Below, in pieces: positions 46,331 to 58,748 of a stretch of 64,000 nucleotides of DNA (its first letter is position 1; each line of letters starts with the position of its first letter). Below the pieces are notes generated by a model. It searched no databases, was not told the DNA's origin, and worked only from the letters and a program-made list of their open reading frames with translations. The translations under genes were made by a program, and so were the position numbers. The stretch lies in the NCBI GenBank assembly GCA_903813345.2, contig CAIIXF020000002.1:32506109-32570108 (forward strand), given 5' to 3'. The DNA is from Owenia fusiformis (Eukaryota; Annelida; Polychaeta; Sabellida; Oweniidae).

Positions 46331-49300
46331 AACAAAAAACTCCATCTTAAAATCAGTGCTAATGCATACCTTGGTTTGATGAGGCAGTCTTAGCTAGGGT
46401 CTTACAGAAGTAACCTGCAGCATGTAGTTGTACTGGGGTGACCATACCAAGTGTAGGGCAGTAAAAGCCACCTGAACAGGGACTACATTGGCTGCTATCA
46501 GATAGTACTACAAATCAAAAGTAATAAATAGGATCTAAAATCTGGGAAATACAAAATAAATATTAGAAATATCAGAATGTCCCATTATCATAAATTGAAT
46601 GAATGGCCTGGCTAAGTATTTCCAAGCGCAGCATACATAGTTATGTAATACAATTACTAGAGACAAAATACTCAATAGAAACCTTGTGTGACAAGCTAAA
46701 CTGGAAGATCATTAAAATACTAGAAATATTTTGAGTTATTCAAAACACTTACCTGTACGGTTGTTGAATGTTCCAATAGGGCAAGGGAATTCATTGTTAA
46801 ACCTAGTGCCTTCAGGGCAGTAGTATCCCATGGGGCATAAAGTGGTACAGTTATCCAGCACAACAATTCTCATAGTGCTGTCACAGAAATAGCCACTACT
46901 GGGGATGTCTTGCATGTGAGTTGGGTCTCCTGATCCTGGTAAGTCCCGTTCTCACAACATATTGGGGTGTCAGTGCCTGAGGGATAGTAGTGGTGAATTG
47001 GGCATCTGGAACAACAGCTATGTATTGTATTTTACCACCCATATTTAAATTAAGATTCACATTATTTTACAAGACAAAGAACAGAAGTAGAATTGAAAGT
47101 ACTGTACATACATGCAGGATTAAAATCCAAAATCAAGTATGTATAACAAAGCACATGACTAAAATTAGTGTTAAATTGTGCTTGGAAGTTAAATAACAAC
47201 AGTTTGTTTTCAGGGGTCAATTTCAAGAGAAAATCAGTTACAGACACTATGTCATACTTTGTGCCTCTTTATATATGGAACAGTATATGTCGGTGGATAT
47301 TTTGTGAAAAAAGGGTCTAAATCAAGGATATTTCTTCACTCACCTGAGCTCATATGCAGCAGAATTATTCTTGCCCCCTTGACAATAGTAACCATTGTCA
47401 CAATTTGCAACAGGTGTCTCATCCCCCATTCCAGTAGAATACATGCATCCAGGGCATAGTTTACAATTGCTTGGTTCATCTTGTTGAGTTGGATCAAGGA
47501 AGTACTAGTAGTCTGGGGGACAGGGAGTGGGACTTGAGGATCCCTCAGGACAGTAATGCCCCAGGGGAATTCTACAACTGTTGTGTTGTCAGTGGGTGTA
47601 GCTGTTGATGATTCCAGTACACAGTAAAAGCCTGGAGAAATAACATTCAGTAATGAGACATCTTCCACAATTACTAAACATACACATCGGATCAATTTTG
47701 CACCAATTTCTGACTCAAAATGTGTTGTCCAATTATCCATTTATCTTTAATATCCTCCCATATTTACAAAGAGGTTGATGAAGCTCTGATGATGGCTCCT
47801 ACTTAAAAACAGATTGCTTTTCAGGCAAAAAGCTGTTTTATGACTATAATACTGAAAATACCTGGTATGTAGAAGAAACTGAAGAATACTTAGACCAAAT
47901 GCACATGGAGAAGATATAAGTTTCAATTAGTCTTCTTGATAAAAAATTGGAACAATGATATTATTCTATGCTTGATTTAAATCATTCAAAAAGGGCAAAA
48001 CTGAATTTTTATTGTTTTAAATCCATATGTTAAAGGCTAAATAGAGGTAAAGGATCACTTACCAGGGTTACATGGCCCTGTAGGCTTAGGCAGCCCATGT
48101 GTCTCACAATACATTCCTACTGTACATGGCTGACAGAACTGTGTACCATATGCATGTGTTTGGTTGTTGAATGTCCCCACAGGACATGGATTCTCTGCTG
48201 CAAATGTTGTGTTCACTTCACAGTAGCTGCCTATCAAATAAAAGGTGGACCTTCATTCTTCTAATTTATAGTGATTTGTAAAGGATTATATATAATTTTT
48301 CATTTCATAAAATATATAGAGGTTATTTACCCTGTTAAAAATGTTCAACCTTGAATTTGGGACATTCAACCCCATGATTATTTCATTGAAAAATTGAAAA
48401 ACAATGGATGAAAAAAACAAACCGTTGAAAAAAAATACAATGTTTTTTTTTCAAGACATTGAAAAATTCAGTTGTAGTATTCAATACATTGAAAAAAATT
48501 CAATCATATATTTTGCTTATACAGTAAAACTCCTCTGATAGAAGTAGAAAAAATATTATAGGTTATCTTGGTATTTATAGTTAATGTGAATGCTTAAAAC
48601 AACATTTAGTGTTTGTGAAAGATTTTAAGGTATTTTGTCAGGAGATAATGATTGATGATGTTTAAAAGTTTCATTGTCATTGGTATGCTAGATGATCTGT
48701 TTAGAATTTTCTATGAGTCAAATCATGAGCTCAACTAAATTATTTTTTATTTTAATTCAAAATTACATTATCTGTTTATAATTTCCCTTGATTAGGTCCT
48801 TGAAAATACAAATGAATAGGAATGTTATTAGACCTTGTTAAAGTATTGTTTGGATGGGTTTAATAATCAAAGAATACAATGTCAAATTAACCAATAAATT
48901 AATGATTTTATGTTCAAACTTTATGTTGCCTCTTTAAGTTGATACTAACTTTGGGTGCTATTATAAAATAAGTGATCTAATGTTCTATATGTCTATGGTA
49001 AAGATGATTGTTAACAAGCTGTTTATTTTTTTATATAGAACCACATCCTTCCATACATTGTATAATATAAAGTATATATCAAACCAATTATTTCATTCAA
49101 AATTAATGCATTACATTAATTTATGAAATTATAGTAAGATTTCACTTTTAAGTATGATAATTTAGATCGTATTTTCCCCATACAAATTGAATATAGGCCC
49201 CAGTACTCAGGGTGTGCGATAAAAAGAACATGCGATTTTTCATAAAAACACTAGAACAAAATTAAAGTTAAACTCATAAATTTTGTTATACATAAAGAAT

Positions 49301-49688
49301 TACCTACTACATGCAATAGGTATATCTATCATATGCGGGTAACCTTCACTTCTGTTTGAAGTCCAATAAAGCTATGAGTAAAACAGTGACAGAGTATAAT
49401 ACTCTAAAATGTACCACTTCTTTTTCAAATTTTTAATGGCAAGATATAGTGACATTTATAGAATATTTACATATGCTTTTAGTAAAACTTTGAAGGTATT
49501 AATGAGATCTAGATGTATTGGGTCTTTTTCTTTTTTTCATGAAATTAATGTTAATTTTTGTCCACCATAGGGGAGCATTTTCAAATATGAAATGCATTAA
49601 ACCAAACCCCTATCCCAATTAATGACCATTAAATCAATTTAAGAAATGATAAAAAGATTTCACTGTTTAGTATGATATTTAGATTTTA

Positions 49689-50325
49689 TTATGCACCTCA
49701 TTAAAATACTCAAATCTGATTGGTTCTTAGCTGCTTGTAATTTGGCAATACTCTGCTCTTTTCTGAAAACTGCCGGATATTTTTTTAATATCTGACCCTT
49801 TCGAGAAAAAGGGTCGGATATTTTTTTCAATGTTTTTGCAACATTCCCACTTCAGAGTTTTATTTCTTAATAACTAGAGTATTACTTAAAACTTACATCT
49901 GAAACTGGCGGGAAATAGAAGAAAAAAATGCACTTAATCAATCACGATTACCCTTATCATTCAAAAGTTACATATAATTCTGCAAGAACGTCTCGAATAA
50001 ATAAAAATTAAATTCCCGGGGCAAATATTTTCGTCCATTGTAGCGAATAAACTGGCCGGAAGTAGTCTGAGTTTTGAAAGAAAAAATAAATAAATGTCAA
50101 AATAATGTCAACTAAACGACAGTTTAAGCCTGTACTCAAGTAAGTACTCCACTTAACTTTGATTGGGAGGTGCATAATAAAACAAATACTGGATGATCAG
50201 GAGCTGGATATGGCCAGAATACCTATCCTCGAAAAAATATTGGGCTGGGCTGCCGCCTCGCCCAATATTTTTTCTCGAATAGGTATTCTGCCATATCCGG
50301 CTCCTGATCATCCAGTATTTGTTTA
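49689..50325. mobile_element. inverted-repeat insertion inside the 9-kb element
   Basis: Contains inverted ends TATGCACCTC (49690 region) and GAGGTGCATA (50167-50176), then a tight hairpin with ~65-bp arms (50183-50246 against 50261-50325) around a GC-rich loop. Sequence left and right of it lines up with uninterrupted sequence at 49100-49210 (AAGATTTCAC, AGTATGATA, AATTGAATATAGGCCCCAGT), which acts as an empty site. Confidence 0.6.
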
Positions 50326-51446
50326 ATATTTCCCCATATTCACAAATTGAATACAGGCCCCAGTAAACAACCCCCCCCCCCTTTCCCCCATTTTACTATG
50401 GGGAATCACAATTGCTCTAATATTATGTATTTACATTGTATGATCAGAGACACTATGAACCTACTGTGATGTGGTCCATGAGGACATTATACTCCCAGGC
50501 ATATACTGTTCATTCATATGGCATACCTGAACTAATAAGTTACCAAGTTTTTAACTTATTGTTTAAAGTTAATGCTAACTTTAGATTCAAATACAGATGT
50601 AAATTGCTTAAAGAATTAATCATGTTTGATTCAAAGTTTCATGTTTACAAAATTCAAGCAATAGAAAATTATGCAAATAATCATAGAAAATTATGCAAAT
50701 GAGTCATGTGATCATTGAAAAATTTATGTCAAACTCACTTCCACCAGCTAATAACTTAAGACAGTTCTTATGACCAGTTTATATTAGAGTATATTAGGAT
50801 TGCTGGATGCCTTATTTTAATCACTAGATATCACCTCCAATTAATTCAATGATATTGATATATTTTAGATATAATGATATCATTTTTCTTCCACAGAACC
50901 TAACCCTAATTTGTTAAAAACATCTTTTTCCTACTATATTCTATTATTATTCTAAATGGATGCTTATTTACCATTGGATGAAATTCAATCATAAGACTGA
51001 TTATATAGGAACAGGATGTGCCTGTGAGTTAAAAATAAACAAATGCATATGATCAAAATATAATAAGTTAATTTAATGTGGATGTTGTAATAAAGTCCAG
51101 ACATGTTTTATTTCTTTGACATCAAAGACTATTAATTCATGAGAAAATTATGCCTTTTCATACATTTGGATTAGTGTTATTTCAATAATACGATTATAAA
51201 TGTAATCATTCTCAGTTCTGATGAGTTAAAAAGAAATCAATATCCTAGATGCGAGTAGAAATAATCTTGATTTACCTCATTACAAAAACTCACAATTCAG
51301 TCAAACTGGTATCATATTTGGAATCTACATGTAAAATTACATCTAAAAATGTGGTTTTGAAAAGAGTTTATCAACTTTGAAAATTCAATTTTCTTTGAAA
51401 ATGTGACTTCTAGGTCGGGGAGATTTCCCATAGAGCCCATGCTTTA

Positions 51447-51588
51447 ATGCCTTGGTCACATTTGCTCCGATTTTCACTACGGCGCCCGGCCGATTGAGTA
51501 TTTTGTTCAAAATTGAATACAATATTGAGCAAAACACTCAATCGGGCGGGCGCTGGCCGATGGATCGGAGCATATGTGACCCAGGCAT
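51447..51588. mobile_element. 142-bp MITE with ~60-bp TIRs
   Basis: Nearly a full palindrome: ATGCCTTGGTCACATTTGCT at the left pairs with GTGACCCAGGCAT at the right, with GGCCGATTGAGT and ACTCAATCGGGC toward the centre. The related segment at 56030-56070 runs through the insertion point without it. Confidence 0.7.
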
Positions 51589-52978
51589 AAAACCACAAAA
51601 AGTGAAATATCTTTTCTTGTGTTGGACAGATAATATTTTCTTTTACTGGACATATTTTAATTTGTATAACTATCACATACATAAGGGTAATATGAAAAGT
51701 GAACCACTAAAACTGATGAATATTCAAGTTTAAGGGAATTTTGTAATACCCTGCCATGTTATTTCCCCCAAATCAGCCACCTGGTGGCGAAACTGGTAAC
51801 TACCTACTAGCATTTGAGTAATTGAATCATTCCACCTTTTTAACATCCTATGAGACATATTACTTTATCAATGTAGTAATAGAAATAATACGAAATATAA
51901 TTAAATATAACTTTTATCAATTTTTAATCTTAAGAATATTAAATCTTTTGTTCAATTGAGCATGATCTCATCATGCAAGGGTTATCGCTGTGTTTTTCTA
52001 TTGGCATCATCAACTAAGTTTGTATTTTAATAGTGTTTTATAAATATAACTTAATGTTCAAATTTTTGACAAATAATTTATGTTCCTATTTCTGACTGAG
52101 TTACATTATGCCATTTTGAAATCTGTGTAATGGAAATATTGTAGCATAGCCAGATAGTAAGGCCCAAATATTATTTCAAACATACATGTATTTAGGGCCT
52201 TTTTGAAATGCCATGCTCTTATTTTACAGTAAGTAGGCTACATATAAATGGCCTCTACTCCCCCTCCCAAGAATGAAAGTGCTTTTATTCTACTTCTTCA
52301 TCTAGTTTGATCTTGCAGGGATATTTCTTGTATCAATGCAAAAACTTTAAAATTATGAACAAAACTACAAAAAATATGTAGATATTAGCAGTCAAACATG
52401 TATAAGAATAATTTCATTTTGACCATTCTAACAACAAAGAGAAAGCTGTTAAAATCAATCTTTAATGGTCTTCCTGGTCACAACAGGTTGTTATGAAAAC
52501 AAAAGCATTGATTGCACTTATGATTATGTAGCTATTATCCAAACATTTGTAGTCTTCTGAATTCATTGAACGATTTAAATTTGAAACGTATAACAGATCC
52601 TCTAAACCTAATTTGTAAACCTTATTAAAAACATAACCTTATATAATATGATATTTCTAATGATCCATTGAAAAAAGTAGCAAAGTTATTACTTTTACTA
52701 TTTCATAAGATCTTATTATCACACTTTTGTTCAAGGGTCACATGACTCATTTGCATAATATACAATGTTCATTTGCATAATATTCAATGTCTTGAATTTA
52801 GCCAAAAGTGTTCTGCTATCCAAGTATTACAACTGTTATACCACAACACTACAACTGAAATGATAAAATATCAAAAATTACTTACTTACATTATATATTG
52901 AGTTAAACCAAAAATATAAAACATATCAAAAACAAGTCAAATTCTTTACTTCAGAGAATATATTTTTTTTAATTTATT

Positions 52979-53012
52979 GAGACTTTCGACTAATATCCCT
53001 TAGTCTTTTTCA
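52979..53012 (-). ncRNA. hammerhead-like core near the Penelope 3' end (degenerate)
   Basis: On the minus strand TTGAAAAA is followed by a six-base-pair stem (GACTAA, loop GGGATA, TTAGTC) and then GAAAGTC. Penelope-like elements are known to carry hammerhead ribozyme motifs, whose core is CTGANGA, stem II, GAAA. Here the first box is changed at two positions, so activity is doubtful. Confidence 0.3.
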
Positions 53013-53233
53013 AAATATAACAGCATGTATACATTTATGTGACGTCATAAACAGACAATGGAAAATTTAATTATGTAACAAATGACCTAGTAACCTAAAA
53101 AATAACAACAACAAAAAACATAGATGTGAAAAAACGAATGACCTAATAATAACCTTAAGATAAATATATCATCGTTATGGTAACAATTAAACTCAAATAT
53201 TACTATTGCATACTTTGCTATACCATTCTTAAT

Positions 53234-53757
53234 TTACAATATTTTATGATACAAATTGTCCAACTGATACCCATTATCTCTGTTCATTTTAGGTTGCATT
53301 GTTTTAATATGAATTGCTTCCTTAACCCTACGTTTAAGATCATGACTCTCATTATCAATGATTTTTACATTGTTCCAGTTTATATTATGATCATATTCCA
53401 TGGAATGTTCAATAACCGCAGAAGCAAGACCTCCAGTCGACAGTAATGTGGGTCTACGATGTTCTCTGATTCTAGTAACTAGTTCCCGTTTTGTTTCACC
53501 TACATAAGTGGCAATACAGTCTTTACAATCAATTTTGTAAATTACACCGGACTTCTTTTGATCATTAGTTTTGTCCTTTAAATGCACCAACTGTTTCTTG
53601 ATAGTATTCTGCGATGAGAAACATACTCGGACACGATGCCTTTTAAAAATACGCCGTAACTGGTTGGAAATACTAGGGATATACGGAAGAACTGCAGTAC
53701 ACCTTATATCGTCATCATTTCTTGTTCTGTTTACATTATTTGTAAACAGAACAAGAA
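53234..53757 (-). pseudogene. Penelope-like element, GIY-YIG C-terminal fragment
   Basis: The minus-strand frame reads TAVLPYIPSISNQLRRIFKR, then VCFSSQNTIKKQLVHLKDK, then the GIY-YIG nuclease GVIYKIDCKDC...TYVGETKRELVTRIREHRR, with a final NRDNGYQLDNLY. This is the usual end of Penelope-like retroelement proteins. No RT remains. At the upstream end the frame runs into a 16-bp-arm hairpin (53719-53757). The 3' UTR continues to about 52940. The preserved frame suggests a fairly young insertion. Confidence 0.85.
53719..53757. repeat. 16-bp hairpin at the 5' truncation of the Penelope fragment
   Basis: Perfect arms TTCTTGTTCTGTTTAC (53719-53734) and its complement (53742-53757), 7-base loop. 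One arm codes for part of the element (NRTRND); the other is an inverted copy of it at the truncation point. Confidence 0.7.
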
Positions 53758-54624
53758 CAGAATAAAACATATCATTCTCTTGATATTCACTAGCAGATAT
53801 TGTTGTTCGTATGATTGAAAATTAATGTTTTAAACATTTAACCAATCTGTTGATTTGATTTTGGTTCTCATATTTTTTCCAAACCCTATAGTGTTACATG
53901 TACATGTAAGTGTGGTGTAGAACAAACATTTTAAATTTTGATTTTTCCATTGAAATTAAAATTATAGGTTGGTGTTCATGTAGGATTAATATGAGCCCAG
54001 ACCTAATTCATTGATCTGTTTATGTTTGAATGTGTGTTGATTTCATTGTTTTATTTTCTTATCTATTTACAAGAGTTGCCTGGAATTCCCAATATACTTG
54101 TTTGTATTTTAAAAAGGCAATAAGTACTTGGCTGTTCTTTCCTGTCACATTCATTTTAATTAATGAGTTAAACTATATGAAAGGTGAAGTGAGTGTCAAA
54201 ACACTAATTTCATGCCAAATAGATTTTATCTTGCACCATTCAATATCTTGATATGTTGAGAATTTAGTGACAACTCCATGGAAACAACATGGGCTACTAA
54301 CTGGGCATCATATGTAACACCCTCACCCCCCCCTCCCACTAAACCCAGTCATGTTTATGTCTTTCCAGTGATATTCCTTCCCTGTTGCATCAGTTAATAA
54401 ACTTCAAATTGGAATGAGAAATCACCTTTTCCAATTCCAGATTGAACTAAAAAAAGATTAGTGAACAGTCAAAAGTATTAATTTGATAATTGATGTGTAA
54501 TATCTTTATATTATTATTTTACATGTGTTGCTTAAAACTATACTGAATGATAAATGTTCTTGTAGATTAGGAATAGTATGATTTGTAGAATTGCTTCTCC
54601 TTCATAATGCTGTATAGAGCAACT

Positions 54625-54755
54625 GTGGGCGTAGCCAGGGGAGATTGTTGAAAAATTTCTGTGGATCCCTTACCCCCTTTTCGGATCTCGCTTCGCTCAC
54701 AGAAATGCACACCCCCCCCCCCCCCCTTTGATGCCTGCTGGCTATACCCCTGGAT
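54625..54755. mobile_element. short C-tract MITE with GGGCGTAGCCAGGGG ends
   Basis: Left GGGCGTAGCCAGGGGA pairs with right GGCTATACCCCTGGATA; a C tract (54711-54727) lies inside the right arm. A related copy is at 55277-55496. Noncoding. Confidence 0.55.
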
Positions 54756-55276
54756 ACAATGATTTATTACATGCACCTATAATAACAATTGGAGACTAAA
54801 CTCTAGTTACTGTACAAGGGTTGTTAAACCAACAAATTAGTATTAAATGATAACAAAGGGCTAATTTCTTAATCTGTCCATTTCCTTGTTTTATTACTGT
54901 CTGATCAGAACAACCTTGATTACTTTTTATGTCTAGCAATTATTTTAGATTTGATGAACTATAATCTTTACTTCATTGTTTTAGAATATGCTTTTATAAT
55001 AAGCTTAGTTCATTTATGTACCCATGTACATTATGGGCCTTACTAGAAGATTAAGGACTACTGTATTAAGAAAGAGATTATTAGGTTATTAGGTCACTAT
55101 AGTGGTAATATATAATAGTTCCTTTGAATCTATACCTTGACCATTAATGTTAGCAGTTATATAAATGTAAGGATTGGGATATGAGAATGAAAATTCTCTT
55201 GATCAGTGATTTATGAAATCAAACAACAAATAGGAAGTGGTTATATCAATACATATATTGATATTCCAGAGACTGA

Positions 55277-55496
55277 CATGGGCATAGCCTGGGGAGTGCC
55301 CCCTCCCCTCACCCCCACAAAAAAGCAATTTTGTAAAATTTGTTGCAAAAACATTTTAAAATTACATTTTGAAATGCTTAGATTGCACTATAGACAATAT
55401 AGATTTTTTTAAATTTCCAGGGTTCTTAGTGATGCAGATCCAAAGAATCGCACCCCCCCCCCCCAAACACTTACAAGTGCTGGCTACTCCCCTGGA
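55277..55496. mobile_element. short C-tract MITE, second copy
   Basis: Left TGGGCATAGCCTGGGGAGTG and right TGGCTACTCCCCTGGATTG are imperfect inverted ends. The C tract is again beside the right end (55450-55464). The interior differs in length from the copy at 54625-54755. Confidence 0.55.
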
Positions 55497-56689
55497 TTGA
55501 TGCACTCTTTTAAATGAACTTTTTGATCACAACAGATTGTATAATTATAAAAACAAAAATGTTGATTGCTTTGGTAATTATTTTCCAGCCATTTGCTGTT
55601 TATTGTAATTCTTAAATCACTTTTAAGTTTGGAAATGGATGTTAAAACTATTTTTCGAATTTCTCTTTTATAAAAAAAAATTTAATATTAAATGTTCTAA
55701 ATGAACAATTTCATTAAGAAAAGTTTTAGAAACATATTTCCAAAAGAACATTTCAACAACTTCAAGGGTCACATGATTCATTTACATAATATTCTATGCT
55801 CATTTGCATAATATTCAATGTCTTGAATTCAGCAAAATTAAAACTTCTCAACTAATATGTGACTTTGGGCTTTCTTGAAAGCCCATGTTGTGACTAATAT
55901 GTCATTGTTCTGGAATAAAGAGTCAATAAAATATATATTGTATTATATACAGGTCCATCCCAAGAGATTGTGGTTTTTAACAACTTTTGAAATATTATCT
56001 TCTTTGAAAATGTGGCTTCTAGGTCAGCAAGATTCCCCATAGACCCCATGTTACAAAAGTGAAATATCATTTCTTGTGTTGAGCAATGTGCAGATAATAT
56101 TTTCTTTTACTGGACATATTTTCGTTTGTATAATTATCAGACACATAAGGTTTATATGAAAATTTATCAACTTAAACTTAAATATATATACCTGCCATGT
56201 TAATTTACCCACCCGAATCAGCCACCTAGTGGTGAAACTAGTAACTACCTACTAACATCTGGGTAATAAGGATTTGATTGTATCCTGCCTCCAATGTGAT
56301 ATTTGGTCTGCATTAGCTTAATTTCAGAACTTGTTCAAGATAAACACTGTAGCTTCTTTAATACCAATACATCCTTTTCTTCAATTTCTATTATTTCAAT
56401 CTGATGACATATATGAACTCCCCCCAGAGTCATAAATTCTTTCAAAAACAGCATCCTTCTTCAAAGGACTTAATTTATTTATGCTTAAATTATGGAAAGA
56501 AGTGAAAATCCTTGAACCAAGGATGAGGAAAAGCAACTCTACAGAGTAAAAATCCCAGCAAACAAAGTTTTTCAAAATACCAACCATCATGAAAATTCTT
56601 GAACAGAGCTTCTTTGTCTCCAGGTATCAGCATATATAAGATTAGAACCAAATCCATCATCTGATATTTGAGTTATCAAATATTATGCT

Positions 56690-56900
56690 TTTGCTTTTTT
56701 ACTTCTTTTTTCCACTTGTATACAACCTATCCACTGGTATTTGTTTTATACATTTTTTTATGAAAAAATGGCGGCATTTTTGAAATTCAGCTTTCATATT
56801 GGCAATTTTTTCTCCAGAAGAGCTCCTTTGTCCCTAGGTATCAATAAAATAAAACCGACAGATAGCTTTTCTAAATCCCCCTGGAACTTCGTTCGATGAC
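56690..56900. repeat. family F1 fragment
   Basis: Keeps the GGCGGCATTTTTGAAATTC and CCAGAAGAGCTCCTTTGTCC-like body and the right tip CTGGAACTTCGTTCGATG, but has lost the GACGGA tract and the final GGGAT. Confidence 0.5.
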
Positions 56901-57889
56901 ATGATCATGCAGTATTCATCATCTTTAGCACTTTCAAAGTGAATTAGAGCCAAAATGGTAATATCTGAACACCCACCTTTTTTAAAGAATGAACCACCTT
57001 TGGAAAAAAGACCTGTCTGAATGAAACAGTTTCAGCAAGAATTTAACATATTCTTTACTGTTTCATATATGCTGGTTTTACTGTACCTTGAAATCATCAT
57101 TGTTTTTCATTTTCAATGGGTTGCAGGTGAAATTCAAGGTGTTGAATAATGTTTTCAAGGCATTGTTTTAAAAATTCAAGGGATTTTAACTAACCAATGA
57201 AAAATTCATGGCTTTTTTCATCTGTTGAAAAAAACAACCTTGGAAAATCCATTGAACAACCATTGTACAATCATTGATGTCCCAAATTCAAGGTTGAACA
57301 TTTTTAACAGGGTAATGGGAGGGATGGAATATGAATTTTATTCCGAGGGAAAATATGATATTGGCCAATCATATTGAAAATATCATATTGACCGAGGGCG
57401 ATATTGGCCTAATCATATTCCATCACGACTATCAATAACCTATTTATTCCATAATATTTTTCCTGAAACTTATTCATTTTCAAGTTTGATTTGTCATCAC
57501 CCAATGATGGTGACATAAAATGATACAATTTGATTTATGATATAACATTTTTCAACTTTTATTAACAAGTTCTCAAATAGAACGAAACATGTAAAAATAA
57601 AGTGAAATCCCCGGGAATATTTCTGATAGGGGATCTGATACAGGATTTTGGCTGATACGTGATAAAATACGGGATCTGATACAGGATTTTTTGAATATCA
57701 ATTCTATTCCATGTTTATTGCCCAGGGAAAACATGTTATTATGGAATAATATATTTAATGAGATGAAAGGAACAAAAATATATACATTCTAATTATGCAA
57801 TGGTTTGCTTTTGCTCATGTCCTATCAATGACTGAATCAGTGGACAACAAGGATGCCACCCAACCACAATCATAATCACTGCATGTTCT

Positions 57890-58030
57890 TACTGATGATA
57901 ATATTTGGTTGATGAAAACACAAAATCAAATTCTGTGCTGAGGGCTCCTGTGAAAGTCAGGCAGTCAGTGAACCCACAACCTTTCCCAGCCAATGCTTCA
58001 CCACTAGTGTGACAAGAGGAAAATAAAATG
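57890..58030 (-). repeat. tRNA-derived SINE-like fragment
   Basis: Minus strand: GTGGTGAAGCATTGGCTGGG (box A position), then TTGTGGGTTCACTG (box B-like), then CTGACTTTCACAGGAGCCCT. It shares its downstream part with the fragment at 46240-46330. Confidence 0.45.
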
Positions 58031-58401
58031 TGACAGTTAAGAAATATTTGTTGTATAACTAACTCACCCATGGGACAATATGAAGTATTGTAGAGTATGA
58101 TTGGTGCCATTGTATTATCACATTAGAAACCCTGTGTACAATCCTTGCAGTATGCCATGCCCAGTTCGTCCTGGTATGGGCCAGAGGGACATTGTATAGG
58201 AGTGTCACTTCCAGTGGGGCAATAGTGGCCTAAACATAACATGAGTTAATATATGAACAGCGTTGCAAGTGGAACAACATTGACCTAATACAAATAACAA
58301 GTCAAAATACTTGTGCAGCAATCAGAGTTTTTAAGCAAATAGGCCCTGTGGCCTATGGCCAGGAACAAAGTAAGAATTTAAAAATACACACGGTGAACAA
58401 T

Positions 58402-58649
58402 ATCGCACCCTTGAACAGAAATGGCCGTCTTAACATTTATCAAGAATGTCGAAAAACTAATCAGTTCTAAACATTCATAGGAAGAAACATCCCTGAGAGA
58501 AACATCACTGAGAATTTCAAATGAATCCCTCAAACGGTTTGGCTGGAAACCTGTAGCCAAGATTATTTGGGACGCCCGCCCACCCGCACAACAGCCCGCC
58601 CGCCCAACCCCGGCAAACTGATTACAATATAGCACCTTAGGGTGCGATA
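58402..58649. mobile_element. hairpin-ended tandem-core element F3, one core unit
   Basis: Left tip ATCGCACCC (58402-58410); right tip GGGTGCGAT (58640-58648). Near the right end a GC-rich CCCGCCCGCC tract (58571-58615) precedes the hairpin AGCACC-ttag-GGTGCG. A single copy of the ~162-bp core (AAAACTAATCAGTTCT, TTTGGCTGGAAACCTGTAG) is inside. Confidence 0.7.
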
Positions 58650-58748
58650 AAAACTTGCTTGCTTCTAGTTGAAAATCCCTTTGAAATCAGTTGAGAAATT
58701 GGATCATCAAAGTTTACAAAACTAGAACAAGGCACAGACGTGAACAAT

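Larger units (their letters stand above)
51340..56250. repeat. duplicated segments within the 9-kb element
   Basis: 51340-51830 matches 55980-56270 (TGACTTCTAGGTC, AATATTTTCTTTTACTGGAC, CAGCCACCTGGTGGCGAAAC). 52470-52800 matches 55520-55830 (TCACAACAGGTTGT, ATTTGCATAATATTCAATGT, CTTGAATTTAGC). A shorter inverted piece of the second segment is at 50690-50715. All are noncoding. Confidence 0.6.
48330..57312. mobile_element. 9-kb element with perfect 36-bp TIRs, TA target site
   Basis: The first 36 bases (starting CCCTGTTAAAAATGTTCAAC) are the exact reverse complement of 57277-57312, and TA flanks both tips. Beyond the TIR both ends carry about 200 bp crowded with TTGAA/TTCAA words and a shared TACAGTAAAAC. 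The interior of about 8.5 kb is AT-rich with no transposase. It has a Penelope-like fragment (53234-53757), two smaller inverted-repeat elements and duplicated segments. It separates two cysteine-rich exons. It may be a large non-autonomous element or two ends that captured intervening DNA. Confidence 0.68.
44704..58229 (-). pseudogene. cysteine-rich GCC2/GCC3-type gene, several exons damaged
   Basis: Seven exons with good splice borders: 58068-58229, 48063-48230, 47344-47631, 46753-47005, 46370-46507, 45834-46007 and 44704-44924. They encode repeats of the form HYCPTGSDTPIQCPSG...CKDCTQGF and CPVGTFNNQT...CQPCTVGMYC, the ephrin-receptor-like GCC2_GCC3 module of large extracellular proteins. 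Most exons are phase 1 to 1, usual for extracellular modules. 48063-48230 and 46370-46507 are intact. 58068-58229 has an in-frame TAA (GF then CDN). 47344-47631 has a frameshift and TAG. 46753-47005, 45834-46007 and 44704-44924 each need a one-base shift. This suggests a pseudogene; homopolymer errors are an alternative. It could be part of a larger gene reaching beyond these exons. Confidence 0.6.
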
